From the NCBI RefSeq assembly GCF_019249295.1, contig NZ_JAESDH010000007.1:154014-218013 (forward strand): 64,000 nucleotides of DNA, given 5' to 3'. This DNA comes from Alteromonas antoniana (GTDB lineage Bacteria; Pseudomonadota; Gammaproteobacteria; Enterobacterales; Alteromonadaceae). The first letter of the stretch is position 1; every line of letters begins with the position of its first letter. The position numbers and the translations under genes were made by a program. Under the pieces are notes generated by a model. It was not told where the DNA came from, did no database searches, and saw nothing but the letters and a program-made list of their open reading frames with translations. Below are positions 19,301-28,925 of this stretch, one piece after another.

Positions 19301-22300
19301 ATGAAAACATTCAGACCCAGCACCATCATGGCTGCCTTGATGGCAAGTGGGCTTGCGTATGTCTCGCAGCCTGTATATGCCCAGGAGGCTGAATCAGAGG
19401 AGAATACTCCTGATGAAGAGGTCATCGAGCGTATTGAAGTTAGAGGCTTTAGTACCAGCCTCATCCAGTCACTAAACCAGAAACGTTTTAGCGATACTGT
19501 GTCAGAGCAGATTTCTGCGGACGATTTAGGCGGCTTGCCGGATGTGTCTATGGCAGATGCGTTAACGCGACTGCCAGGTATCTCAGCAGTGCGTACAGGC
19601 GGTCAGGCAGCGGAAATCAATATCCGTGGTCTTGCTGGCGATTTTGTTTTTTCTACACTCAATGGAAGGGAACAGGTATCCACCAGCGGTAGCCGCGCGA
19701 TTGAGTTCGACCAGTATCCGTCTGAGCTAATAAACTCGGCTGCGGTATATAAATCGCCAAAAGCATCCCTGATTGAAGGTGGCGTTGCCGGTACGGTCGA
19801 GCTGCAGACAGCGAGTCCGCTGGCCATCGAAGAACAGCATAAGTTCAGTGCAAATATCCGTGGTATGTACAACGACCGCGCCAGCGAAATACCGGATGCA
19901 GAGGAGTATGGTCACCGCATCAGCTTCTCGTATCAGGGAAAATTTATGGATGACACGGTTGGCGTGTCTTTGGGTTACGCCCGCCTGTTCCAGCCCAGCG
20001 TTTCTACTCAGTTTGTTGGCCTGGCCTATAACGGTGAGGTGGATGTCGATGGTGTCGAAGGTGACATGGACAACGTTGGCAGCGAGTGCCCTGAGTGCGA
20101 GCTCATCAGCGAAGGCTTTGAGATGCAGCATAAAGGCGGTGAAGAAACCCGCGACGGTTATATGGCTGCGTTTGAATGGGCCCCCGTAGAAAACTTTACG
20201 CTGAAAGCGGATGCGTTTGTTTCCAAATTTGATTCTGAAGCGTTTGCCCGTGGTTACCGTGTGAAGCTCGGTGGTGTTAATGCCGGTATTACTAATCCTG
20301 TTATCGTCAATAACAGCGTGATTGGTGGCACGTTTACCCGTACCGACAGCAGTTTTACCCGTGTTGAAATGGTGAATGATGATAATCAGGATTTCGATCA
20401 GGTCGAAAGCTACGGCATTAAGGCCGACTGGCAAATCACGGACAATCTGGCTGCGCAGTTTGACGTATCACTGTCTAAAGCAGAAAGTAATTTCCGAAAT
20501 GGTTTGTTATGGTCACTGGTATCTGAAGATGCCGATGCTGCCAGCCCGACCTTTGACGAAAATGTACAGATTTCTTATCTGTTGAATGGATTAAACCTGC
20601 CTGACCTGGCATTTAATCAGGCGGATGCATTCTCTGATATCGACCGTGTTATGGTCAGTAAGTACGGGATTTACCCTTACGAAAACGAAGATGAGTTGAA
20701 TGCGTATCGGGTAGATTTCCAATATTACGTTGATATGCCGCTGTTCTCCTCGTGGGAGTTTGGTTACCGTTATTCTGATCGCGATTACAGTAATGACCGT
20801 TCAGTCTTTGAGTTTGGTAATGATGGTGGTTTCTCTGCCAGCCAGCCTCCACTTCGACTGACTCAGGATATGGTTGATGTAGTGAACTGGTCGGGCGATT
20901 TCGGCTATTTCCCAAGTTATCTATCCGTAGATCTGAACAATGCACTTAATGCCTGGTTCCCTGGCGGTATTCCTCAGCCAGCGCAAACCTGGGGGCCGGG
21001 GGCAGCCGGTGTCATTAACGGTCCTGGCACAGGCCCGGCAACCGCTTGGTCGGTACAGGAAAGCGGCGACGTTTTCGAAACCGTGAATGCCGCATATCTG
21101 ATGGCAAATATTAATACTGAAATTGGCGATATTCCGGTTTCCGGTAATGTGGGGGTTCGTTATGTGCGTTCCAAACAACGTTCGACCACACTGCAGCGGG
21201 CAACACGATTCGTTACCGATCCTGAAACGGGCACGTCGGTTGAGGTGAGTGATCCTAGCGCCGGTGCGCAAAATATCACTGACGAAGTCGGCCTGATAAA
21301 CAACTTTTATCGTCCGACAATTTTGTCACACGAATTCACAGATATTCTGCCTTCAATCAACCTGAACTTTAAACTAACCGATGCAACGCAGCTTCGTGTA
21401 GCTGCTGCGAAAGTCATGGGGCGGGCACCGATAAACCGCTTTGCAGCCAACTCATCAACGAATGTGGAAGAGGTAGCTGCAACCATGGATCGCGATTCAG
21501 GCGAAGTTACCCTGTCTAACCCCACAGCGAAAATTAATGGCTCGGCACGCAACAGCCCGTATCTGGATCCGTTCTACGCGACTCAGTATGACGTGTCGTG
21601 GGAGTACTACTTCCAGGATACCGACGGTGCGCTCATCGTTGCGGCGTTCTATAAAGATATTGAATCGTTTATCGAGAACATTGCCATCGAACCCTATGAC
21701 TTCGAGGGCAACGGATTTACCGTGCCCAGCGAAATTGAAGTACCGGTATTCCTTGAACCTGAGTTCTCAGGTCAGGAGCCTGAACTGGCACGTGATGCCA
21801 ATGGCGATCCTATCTTTGTCTCTGTACCGACAGAAAACGGCCGCTACGAGACTGCAATCAACAATGCTGAGGGTGGATATATCCGTGGTCTGGAAGTCGC
21901 CTACACGCAAATTTACAGCATGTTGCCAGGTATGTGGTCAGGTTTGGGGATCAGCGCGAGTTACTCTTACACCGAAAGTGAAATCCAGCGCACCCTGAGT
22001 GACGGCGTGTTCTCCAGTCGCTTGCCTGGATTGTCTGAGAACGTGGCAACAGTAACGCTGTTCTGGGAGTACGAGGGTTTCGAAACCCGCGTATCAGGCC
22101 GTTACCGTGATGCGTTTGTCTCTGAGCAGGTTGCGGTTAACGACCAGACGGTAAACTTCGATGATGAACTGGTCATTGATTATCAGGCCTCATACGAGAT
22201 TAACGACAATATGAGTGTGCTCTTCCAGGTAAACAACGTTACCGACGAGCCTACCAAAAGTTATTTCACTTCACCTGAACAAACAGGAACGATTCAGTTC

Positions 22301-22342
22301 TTCGGAACGCAATACTTCCTGGGGATGACGTACACGCTATGA
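19301..22342 (+). CDS. TonB-dependent receptor, alpha-glucan locus (2)
   Basis: A second large outer-membrane receptor, 1013 residues, related to but clearly distinct from the first. The signal peptide ends near residue 27 (PVYAQ); the plug has IEVRGFSTSLIQSLNQ, DLGGLPDVSMADALTRLPG and INIRGLAGDFVFSTLNGRE. The last residues are FLGMTYTL, ending in Leu instead of the usual terminal Phe/Trp. AAGGAA lies 10 bases before the ATG, followed by GGGACACCC. Its stop touches an upstream in-frame ATG of the pullulanase frame, so the two genes form one operon and probably act on the same glucan. Confidence 0.9.
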   Translation: MKTFRPSTIMAALMASGLAYVSQPVYAQEAESEENTPDEEVIERIEVRGFSTSLIQSLNQKRFSDTVSEQISADDLGGLPDVSMADALTRLPGISAVRTGGQAAEINIRGLAGDFVFSTLNGREQVSTSGSRAIEFDQYPSELINSAAVYKSPKASLIEGGVAGTVELQTASPLAIEEQHKFSANIRGMYNDRASEIPDAEEYGHRISFSYQGKFMDDTVGVSLGYARLFQPSVSTQFVGLAYNGEVDVDGVEGDMDNVGSECPECELISEGFEMQHKGGEETRDGYMAAFEWAPVENFTLKADAFVSKFDSEAFARGYRVKLGGVNAGITNPVIVNNSVIGGTFTRTDSSFTRVEMVNDDNQDFDQVESYGIKADWQITDNLAAQFDVSLSKAESNFRNGLLWSLVSEDADAASPTFDENVQISYLLNGLNLPDLAFNQADAFSDIDRVMVSKYGIYPYENEDELNAYRVDFQYYVDMPLFSSWEFGYRYSDRDYSNDRSVFEFGNDGGFSASQPPLRLTQDMVDVVNWSGDFGYFPSYLSVDLNNALNAWFPGGIPQPAQTWGPGAAGVINGPGTGPATAWSVQESGDVFETVNAAYLMANINTEIGDIPVSGNVGVRYVRSKQRSTTLQRATRFVTDPETGTSVEVSDPSAGAQNITDEVGLINNFYRPTILSHEFTDILPSINLNFKLTDATQLRVAAAKVMGRAPINRFAANSSTNVEEVAATMDRDSGEVTLSNPTAKINGSARNSPYLDPFYATQYDVSWEYYFQDTDGALIVAAFYKDIESFIENIAIEPYDFEGNGFTVPSEIEVPVFLEPEFSGQEPELARDANGDPIFVSVPTENGRYETAINNAEGGYIRGLEVAYTQIYSMLPGMWSGLGISASYSYTESEIQRTLSDGVFSSRLPGLSENVATVTLFWEYEGFETRVSGRYRDAFVSEQVAVNDQTVNFDDELVIDYQASYEINDNMSVLFQVNNVTDEPTKSYFTSPEQTGTIQFFGTQYFLGMTYTL

Positions 22343-22413
22343 AACTAACAACCTTAATAGAAACCGCGTGGAATACGACGTCAATGAAAAGAATGACACC
22401 GGAGCAACAACCT

Positions 22414-25400
22414 ATGTGTAACAGAAACCGGGCATTCGGGCTTTTTGCCTTAATGCTGACAACAATGGTGCTTGCAGGCTGTGGCGGCTCGGACGTTGAG
22501 TCCGGTAGCAGCAACCTGCTGACCTGTGATGCACCTAATGTACCTGATGCCAGTGGGACTGAGTGTGTGGCCCCGCCGCCAATTGAGTGTGATCCACCTA
22601 CAGTACCAAACGAAACTAACGATGCCTGCGTAGTGGGAGCTGATCCTTCACTGCCTGATCCGGTTTTCTTCCCGGGCGATAACCAGGCTGTGCTGTATTA
22701 CAACCGTGCTGCGGTGGATGCGGACAACTCGTCTAACGATGCTGCGTATGACGGCTGGCGCCTGCATACCTGGAACAACGACGAGTGTGACGCCTATGCC
22801 GATTCGGATACCGATTGGGCTGCAGGTCGTCAGCCAACCGGTATCGATCCGAATTACGGTGCATACTGGGTACTGGAATTGAAGGAAGGTTATGGCAGCT
22901 GTCACAACTTCATTATCCATATCGGCACCGAAGACTCCGGGAAAGAACTTGGCGGTGGCGATTTCAAAGGCTCACTGGTTCAGGACGATGAAACCTACAC
23001 CCGAATGAACTTTACATTGTCAGGTGAGCCGGTAGTGTTTGAGTATCCGATTATGTCATTAGGTCCACAGCCTGTTGATATAGAAGGGCTTGCCGCACAC
23101 TGGCTTGATACCAATACGCTGCTTTGGGATACGCCGGAAGGTGTGAATACTGTGAAGCTACATTATTCCGCTGCCGCCGATCTTGAAACCTCTCTGGAAG
23201 AAGGCCTAAACGGCACCGCTGTCGAGCTGGAAATGGCAGAGCTGACGGACGAGCAGGCTGCAATCGCGCCGCACTTATCTGGTATGACTGCCTGGTATGG
23301 CGAGTGGGAAGTCGCCGATGCAAAGGCCGTCATGAAAACCCAGGCGGTTCTGGGAGGATATGACTCTGAAGGTACGCTGGTTGCAGCAACCGGTATCCAG
23401 ATGGCGAATGCCATCGATCAGGTCTACACCACGGGCGAAGCCGATGCTGACGAAGCCATGCTGGGGGCTGTGTATACCGACACAGGGATTACCGCGGCGG
23501 TATGGGCGCCAACCGCGCAAAATGTTCGCTTGCTGTCGTACAACGACAATAAAGCACTGGCGGCGTCTTATGATATGACGCTGAATGAAGACAGCGGTGT
23601 GTGGTCTTACGAAGGGTCAATGGACCTGGACCGTACCCTGTACCGTTATGAAGTGACAGTCTATCACCCTATAACCGATAGCATTGAGACACTGCGTGTG
23701 ACCGACCCGTATTCGGTTTCTCTGACCACTAATGGTCGCTTCTCACGCTTTGTGAATCTGAATGATGATGACCTGAAACCGGAAGGCTGGGAAGATCATA
23801 TGGTGCCAACCATTGAGAACCCGGAAGATGCGGTTATTTACGAAGGGCATATTCGTGATTTCAGTGCCCGTGACATGTCAACCTCTGAAGTCAACCGTGG
23901 TAAATACCTGGCGTTTACAGAAGAAGGTACAGCGCCGGTAATGCACTTGCAGAAACTGGTGGATGCGGGTCTTAACTATTTCCACGTATTGCCTGCAAAT
24001 GATATTGCTACCATTGATGAAGATCCGGCTAACACCATCGATCTTTACAGCACCGTCGGTGAGCTGTGCGTACTGAACCGCAACGCGGCAGTATGCGATG
24101 AAGAAGCCAGTGGTGCCGTATTGATTGATGTATACAACAGCTACGATCCGTTGTCAGAGGCCGCCAAAGCGCAGCAACTGACCAATGATCTGCGCGGTGT
24201 CGACACCTTCAACTGGGGTTATGATCCTCACCACTTTAATGCGCCAGAAGGCAGTTATGCGTCAAGTGCAGAAGGGGTTGAGCGAATTATCGAAATGCGT
24301 GCGATGAACCAGGCACTGCATGAAATGGGGCTGCGTGTGGCACTTGACGTGGTGTACAACCACACCAATGCGTCGGGTGTATTCCCGAAATCGGTATTGG
24401 ATAAAGTGGTCCCGGGCTACTACCACCGTTATGAGGTTGACTCTGGTGCCATCGTTCGCGAAACCTGCTGTGATGATACCGAGCCGCGCAATGTCATGAT
24501 GGAAAAATTCATGCATGACTCTCTGATGATGTGGACCGAACAGTATAAGTTCGACGCCTTCCGTTTTGACATTATGAGTCAGGCCACCGTGGACACCATG
24601 GTACGTCTGCGTGATGCCGTACAGGCCATTGACCCCGACAACTATTTCTACGGCGAGGGCTGGACGAAAATCGACCGTGGGTATGAGCAGGCGAACCAGC
24701 TGAATATGGCCGGAACGGAAATCGGTACTTATAACGACCGTATTCGTGAAGCTATCCGCCAGGGCAATATCTTCAACCCTGACAGTGATGCAGCACTGAG
24801 CGACCAGGATCGTCTGAAAATCGGCATGGCCGGTACGCTAAGTAACTACATTCTGAATACGTCCGGCGACGTTGACAGTGCGGGCAGCAATTTAGGTGGC
24901 TATGCCACTGATCCGGCTGACATTATCAACTATGTTTCAAAACACGATAATGAAACGCTGTGGGATCAGTTTAACTACACCTTACCTATGGATCTGACGC
25001 TGGCGGAACGTGTTCGTGCACAGAACATTGGTATTGGTCTGCCGCTGATGTCGCAGGGTATTCCCTTCCTGCAAATGGGCGGTGACATGCTGCGCTCGAA
25101 GTCTATGGACCGCAACAGCTATGACTCAGGCGACTGGTTTAACTACGTAGATTTTACCTATCAAACCAACAACTGGAATGTGGGTCTGCCACCGGCACAG
25201 GACAACGAAGCGCGCTGGGAGGAAATGGGTGAATTTATTTATTCGCCAGAGCGTGCTGCATCCATGTCAGACATTGAGTTTGCGTCAAACGTCTTCAACG
25301 AATATTTGAGCATTCGTATGGAAAGCCCGCTGTTCAGACTGACCACCGGGCAGGCGATTATTGACCGTGTTGGCTTCCATAATCTGGGACGGCGTCAGCA

Positions 25401-26760
25401 ACAAGGCCTGATTGCCATGTCTATCGATGACGGTATCACTCCGGATTCAGACCAGATGCTGGCTGACTTGGATCCGATGAATGACGCGATCATGGTAGTG
25501 GTAAACACAGGCTATGAAGAAAAGTCCATCATGGTGAACACGGCAACAGGGTTTGAGCTTCATATGACACATATGAACTCGGTAGATCCGACTGTTCGTG
25601 GTGCTTATTTCACCGAAGGTACCGGCGATGATGAAGGTAACGGTACCTTTACCGTGCCGGCGCTGACCATGGCAGTGTTTGTGAAGCCACAAATGGGCGC
25701 ACAGGGCTACGGCTTGTCAGCACTGGCGACGGCAGGGGCTCCGGATGTTGTACCTTACGGCGATACGGTGGTGTATCTGCGCGGCGGTATGAATGACTGG
25801 GGTACCAGCGATGCGTTTGAATACGCCGGTGGTGGTGTGTATCAGGTTGCGGTAGCACTAACTGCTGATACCACCTACGAATTCAAAGTGGCTGCAGAAG
25901 ACTGGGGCGATCCTTCAGGGGTGAACTTCGGTGCACGTGATGGTGACCCACAGGAAGTTATCGCGAAAGAAGAGAAGGTACTGGCTGTTAGCAATAACAA
26001 CCTGATATTTACTCCTGCTGCAGATGCGACGTATCTGTTCACCGTGGATGCCTCTGATAAAGAAGCGCCTGTTCTTACAGTGGAAAATGAGGACCTGTAC
26101 GCAGACACAACCGTGTACGTGCGTGGTGGCTTCAATGGTTGGGGTACAGACAATGCGCTGACCCATCAGGGTGGACGCATTTATTCCACGCCGATTGACC
26201 TGGCGGTGGGCAGCTATGAGTTCAAAGTTGCTACTGACGACTGGTCGACGGTGAACCTGGGGGCCTTCTCAGGTGATGACGCAGACAGAGTGGTGACGCT
26301 GGGTGAGGACACGTTCCTGGCACCTACTGACAACAACCTGGTGATCGACATCGAAAGTGAAGAATCCTATGTATTCATTTTTGATGTGACTTCGGTGGAA
26401 GAGCCAAAACTGCGTGTATTTAAAGAGGAGTTTTGGGGCAATACACCGGTCTTCCTTCGCGGTGGTATGAATGGATGGGGGATTGATAATCCGTTCATGT
26501 ACCAGGGGGCGGGTGTGTATACCGTTGACATCGACCTGAGTGCCGGGGCTACAGAGTTTAAGGTTGCTTCCGAAGACTGGTCGACGGTTAACCTGGGGAA
26601 CCCGGATGGTGAAACCAGTAATGCGGTGACGCCAGACAGCCCGAAATCTATCGCCACCAGCAACAACAACCTGCTGATAGATGTACCTGCGGGTACCTAT
26701 GAGTTCAAGGTAGAAGGACCGGATGGTGGAAGTCCCACACTGACAGTGACGGAGAAATAA
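22414..26760 (+). CDS. Secreted lipoprotein pullulanase with C-terminal starch-binding-like repeats
   Basis: Cleaves alpha-1,6 branches in pullulan or amylopectin at the cell surface. I choose ATG 22414: GGAG lies 9 bases before it and it yields a short lipoprotein signal ending in the lipobox LAGC (Cys22); the frame extends to 22339, where an ATGA overlaps the receptor stop. Order: Cys-rich linker; a CBM41-like N-terminal module (about 85-215); a CBM48-like module (AAVWAPTAQNVRLLSYN); a GH13 catalytic domain with the pullulanase signature FNWGYDPHHFNAPEGSYA, VALDVVYNHT (near 641), FRFDIM (nucleophile Asp near 718), YGEGW (acid Glu near 747) and SKHDNETLWD (near 843); then three repeats from about 1115 to the end. 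The 1448 residues exceed usual pullulanases because of these repeats. Confidence 0.93.
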   Translation: MCNRNRAFGLFALMLTTMVLAGCGGSDVESGSSNLLTCDAPNVPDASGTECVAPPPIECDPPTVPNETNDACVVGADPSLPDPVFFPGDNQAVLYYNRAAVDADNSSNDAAYDGWRLHTWNNDECDAYADSDTDWAAGRQPTGIDPNYGAYWVLELKEGYGSCHNFIIHIGTEDSGKELGGGDFKGSLVQDDETYTRMNFTLSGEPVVFEYPIMSLGPQPVDIEGLAAHWLDTNTLLWDTPEGVNTVKLHYSAAADLETSLEEGLNGTAVELEMAELTDEQAAIAPHLSGMTAWYGEWEVADAKAVMKTQAVLGGYDSEGTLVAATGIQMANAIDQVYTTGEADADEAMLGAVYTDTGITAAVWAPTAQNVRLLSYNDNKALAASYDMTLNEDSGVWSYEGSMDLDRTLYRYEVTVYHPITDSIETLRVTDPYSVSLTTNGRFSRFVNLNDDDLKPEGWEDHMVPTIENPEDAVIYEGHIRDFSARDMSTSEVNRGKYLAFTEEGTAPVMHLQKLVDAGLNYFHVLPANDIATIDEDPANTIDLYSTVGELCVLNRNAAVCDEEASGAVLIDVYNSYDPLSEAAKAQQLTNDLRGVDTFNWGYDPHHFNAPEGSYASSAEGVERIIEMRAMNQALHEMGLRVALDVVYNHTNASGVFPKSVLDKVVPGYYHRYEVDSGAIVRETCCDDTEPRNVMMEKFMHDSLMMWTEQYKFDAFRFDIMSQATVDTMVRLRDAVQAIDPDNYFYGEGWTKIDRGYEQANQLNMAGTEIGTYNDRIREAIRQGNIFNPDSDAALSDQDRLKIGMAGTLSNYILNTSGDVDSAGSNLGGYATDPADIINYVSKHDNETLWDQFNYTLPMDLTLAERVRAQNIGIGLPLMSQGIPFLQMGGDMLRSKSMDRNSYDSGDWFNYVDFTYQTNNWNVGLPPAQDNEARWEEMGEFIYSPERAASMSDIEFASNVFNEYLSIRMESPLFRLTTGQAIIDRVGFHNLGRRQQQGLIAMSIDDGITPDSDQMLADLDPMNDAIMVVVNTGYEEKSIMVNTATGFELHMTHMNSVDPTVRGAYFTEGTGDDEGNGTFTVPALTMAVFVKPQMGAQGYGLSALATAGAPDVVPYGDTVVYLRGGMNDWGTSDAFEYAGGGVYQVAVALTADTTYEFKVAAEDWGDPSGVNFGARDGDPQEVIAKEEKVLAVSNNNLIFTPAADATYLFTVDASDKEAPVLTVENEDLYADTTVYVRGGFNGWGTDNALTHQGGRIYSTPIDLAVGSYEFKVATDDWSTVNLGAFSGDDADRVVTLGEDTFLAPTDNNLVIDIESEESYVFIFDVTSVEEPKLRVFKEEFWGNTPVFLRGGMNGWGIDNPFMYQGAGVYTVDIDLSAGATEFKVASEDWSTVNLGNPDGETSNAVTPDSPKSIATSNNNLLIDVPAGTYEFKVEGPDGGSPTLTVTEK
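25760..26757 (+). repeat. Three tandem ~105-115-residue modules at the pullulanase C-terminus
   Basis: Each unit starts RGG(M/F)N(D/G)WG and contains YEFKVA..DW followed by VNLG or VNFG (units near 25760, 26107 and 26443). They look like beta-sandwich starch-binding modules; I cannot name the CBM family with confidence. Confidence 0.75.
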
Positions 26761-26777
26761 TCTTTCATCACTAATGC

Positions 26778-26807
26778 AAAAAAGCCGCTGTTGAGCGGCT
26801 TTTTTTT
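26778..26807 (+). terminator. Terminator after the pullulanase
   Basis: AAAAAAGCCGCT / AGCGGCTTTTTT stem with a GTTG loop and eight T residues. Confidence 0.9.
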
Positions 26808-27111
26808 GCCTGATGTGAAAGTCTCCTTCTCAATTATATCCCTGTTCCCCAAGTTGAAAAAAAGTCGATGTAATGAATCGATAAATCTCGCTTTCGCAAT
26901 GCTTTCATCCTCGCGATGATTGTCGCGTCTGGTTGGACCAGATTTTGCAGTACCTGAATAAGTATTCCAGTCGTGCCATTGATGAACAGATATCTATTAG
27001 TTGTCTGTAGCAACGTGAAAACAAGGTGCGCAGTTTGTAAGTGGCGTTATGTAAGCCCGTAACGTCCGTTTCAGATTAAGTAAAAACTACATGGCCAAAA
27101 GGAGAGATGTC
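26808..27111. other. Spacer between the pullulanase and the patatin gene
   Basis: About 300 bases without a gene. A small hairpin, TCTGGT-TGG-ACCAGA then TTTT, lies at 26928-26946; its role is unclear. No copy of the ATACGTAT operator is present, so the next gene is probably outside that regulon. Confidence 0.5.
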
Positions 27112-27951
27112 ATGAAAAAAGCATTGGTTGTAGAAGGTGGCGCCATGCGTGGTATTTTCGCAGCAGGCGTACTGGATACGTTTATGACGAAAAACCATTA
27201 TGACTTTGATTTTGCCATTGGTGTATCAGCAGGTGCGACAAACCTGTCTACATACGTAACGCGCACGCCGGGCTTAAGCAAAACGATAATCACAGACTAC
27301 GCGACCAAGAAAGAATTTTTCAGCCCGCTGCGGTTTATCAAAGGCGGACACATGACCGATGTTCACTGGCTGTGGCACCAATGTAAGGATGCGCTTCCCC
27401 AATGTTGTGCGTCGCCAAAAAGTGACATGCCGCTGTATGTGGGTGTTACAAATGTGGATACCGGCGAGTGTGAATATCCTCGCGTGACAGCGGCCAATAT
27501 TGATGAACTGATGGTCGCCTCGTGTGCAATTCCCACAGCCTATCGTGAGCAGCCCAAAATTGGAGATAATCGCTATACCGATGGTGGTGTTGCTGATGCC
27601 ATTCCGGTGCGAAAAGCGTATGAGATGGGGGCAAGGGATATAACCGTGATCCTGTCGCAGCCTCTTGGTTTTAGTAAACCTACCATGAAGGCAGGGTGGC
27701 TAATGGAAAAGCTATACGGTAATCAGCCCATGCTGTTGCAGACACTGGTGCGCAGACCAGACGTTTATAATGAGACGCTGGCGTTTTTACGCAATCCACC
27801 AAAGGATTGCAAACTGACCGTTATTGCCCCTGATGCCGCGTTCAAAGTGAAGCGGCTGACGATGGACAAGGTTAAGCTGGCGCTGGGCTATCGAAATGGA
27901 GTGAATGCCGCCCGTCGCGCACTGGGCGTTTTGAAACGCAAGGCGGCCTGA
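27112..27951 (+). CDS. Patatin-like phospholipase (YjjU-like)
   Basis: Serine acyl hydrolase fold, 279 residues. The oxyanion loop GGAMRG (9-14), nucleophile elbow GVSAG with Ser39, and catalytic Asp in DGG (about 157) are all intact. The start is ATG 27112 with AAGGAGAG 5-6 bases before it; an upstream in-frame ATG at 27091 would put that ribosome site inside the gene. There is no signal peptide, so the protein is cytoplasmic or peripheral. It resembles the E. coli YjjU group; the natural substrate is unknown. It converges on hutG, 26 bases away. Confidence 0.85.
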   Translation: MKKALVVEGGAMRGIFAAGVLDTFMTKNHYDFDFAIGVSAGATNLSTYVTRTPGLSKTIITDYATKKEFFSPLRFIKGGHMTDVHWLWHQCKDALPQCCASPKSDMPLYVGVTNVDTGECEYPRVTAANIDELMVASCAIPTAYREQPKIGDNRYTDGGVADAIPVRKAYEMGARDITVILSQPLGFSKPTMKAGWLMEKLYGNQPMLLQTLVRRPDVYNETLAFLRNPPKDCKLTVIAPDAAFKVKRLTMDKVKLALGYRNGVNAARRALGVLKRKAA

Positions 27952-27960
27952 ACCACATTA

Positions 27961-27977
27961 TTACAGATTGGTATTAA
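27961..27977. repeat. Dispersed short repeat, copy 1
   Basis: TTACAGATTGGTATTAA, matching copies at 30927-30943 (reverse) and 49018-49034. It lies against the hutG stop codon. Confidence 0.35.
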
Positions 27978-28925
27978 TTATGGTCGCTGCATTGCCAGTG
28001 TGAGCTCAAACGCCATTCTGGCCGCCAGACGTGCGGTCTTGCCACTTTTGTCATAAGTCGGGTTGAGTTCTGCAATATCGCTAAGTGCCCAGCGTATATT
28101 ATGTTCTCTGACAACCTCACTTAGCTTCCTGAGAAAACGGATCACCGCAGCAGGTTCTACACCGATTGCTGCGGGCGCGCTGACCCCCGGTGCAGACGAT
28201 GCAGGAAATGCATCCATACAAATGGTCACGTACAGGGAGTCTATGTTACTTAACATCGGGGCAATGCTTGCTATCGCCGCGGCATCGGTAAAGGCATAGT
28301 CTGGCAATACCGTTGTGCCTGACTGTTCGGCATAGTTAAACAGCGCTTGCGTATTTGAAGCTTCTGAGACGCCTAAACAGCAATATTGAAAAGGGATACC
28401 CCGTGCATTACTGTATTCGGCAATTTGCCTGAAAGGCGTGCCTGACGACGTCACTTCATCACAGCAGCGCAAATCCAGATGCGCATCCAGATTGATAATG
28501 CCTATTCGCTTAGTGCTGTCTGCGTGGTGAAGGCCTTGCCAGCTCGCCCACGCTATATCATGACCGCCGCCCAAGCCAAGCACTGTGCTGCCGCGCTGGA
28601 GCAAGTCTGAGATCTGTGCGGCGAAATTACGCTGTGTAGCGTCCAGGCTGTCTGCCACGTCGCTATCGCCTTGGTCCCAGATCTGGCCTGATAACTGCCA
28701 GGGCAGATTGGCCATTGCTTGTCTGAGCGCGTTGGGGCCGCCTGATGCGCCAACCCGACCTTTGTTTGCCTGAACACCGCTGTCATTAGGATAGCCGAGT
28801 AGTACAGTATCGCCTTTACCGATATCCTGAGCAGCACTGCAAGGGCGCACAACCTGATGCCAGCGAAAGCCCGCTGAGCCATCCTCTGAGTCAGTCCTGC
28901 CTGTCCACAAAGCGTTATGCGACAT
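27978..28925 (-). CDS. hutG: Formimidoylglutamase
   Basis: Last step of histidine degradation: N-formimidoyl-glutamate to glutamate and formamide. Ureohydrolase fold with manganese ligands in GLGGGHD and NLDAHLDLR. The third motif reads ICMDAFPASSAPGVSAPA, where Cys replaces the first Asp of the arginase pattern; as I recall, Vibrio and Shewanella HutG have the same kind of motif (ICLDAF). The start MSHNALW at 28925 overlaps the end of hutI by 11 bases; the frame opens further upstream inside hutI. hutI-hutG form the minus-strand hut operon. Confidence 0.92.
   Translation of the reverse strand: MSHNALWTGRTDSEDGSAGFRWHQVVRPCSAAQDIGKGDTVLLGYPNDSGVQANKGRVGASGGPNALRQAMANLPWQLSGQIWDQGDSDVADSLDATQRNFAAQISDLLQRGSTVLGLGGGHDIAWASWQGLHHADSTKRIGIINLDAHLDLRCCDEVTSSGTPFRQIAEYSNARGIPFQYCCLGVSEASNTQALFNYAEQSGTTVLPDYAFTDAAAIASIAPMLSNIDSLYVTICMDAFPASSAPGVSAPAAIGVEPAAVIRFLRKLSEVVREHNIRWALSDIAELNPTYDKSGKTARLAARMAFELTLAMQRP

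Noticed and set aside
19727..20434. 235-codon frame opposite the second TonB receptor
   Set aside because: Antisense shadow; the plus strand carries a clear receptor across the whole stretch.
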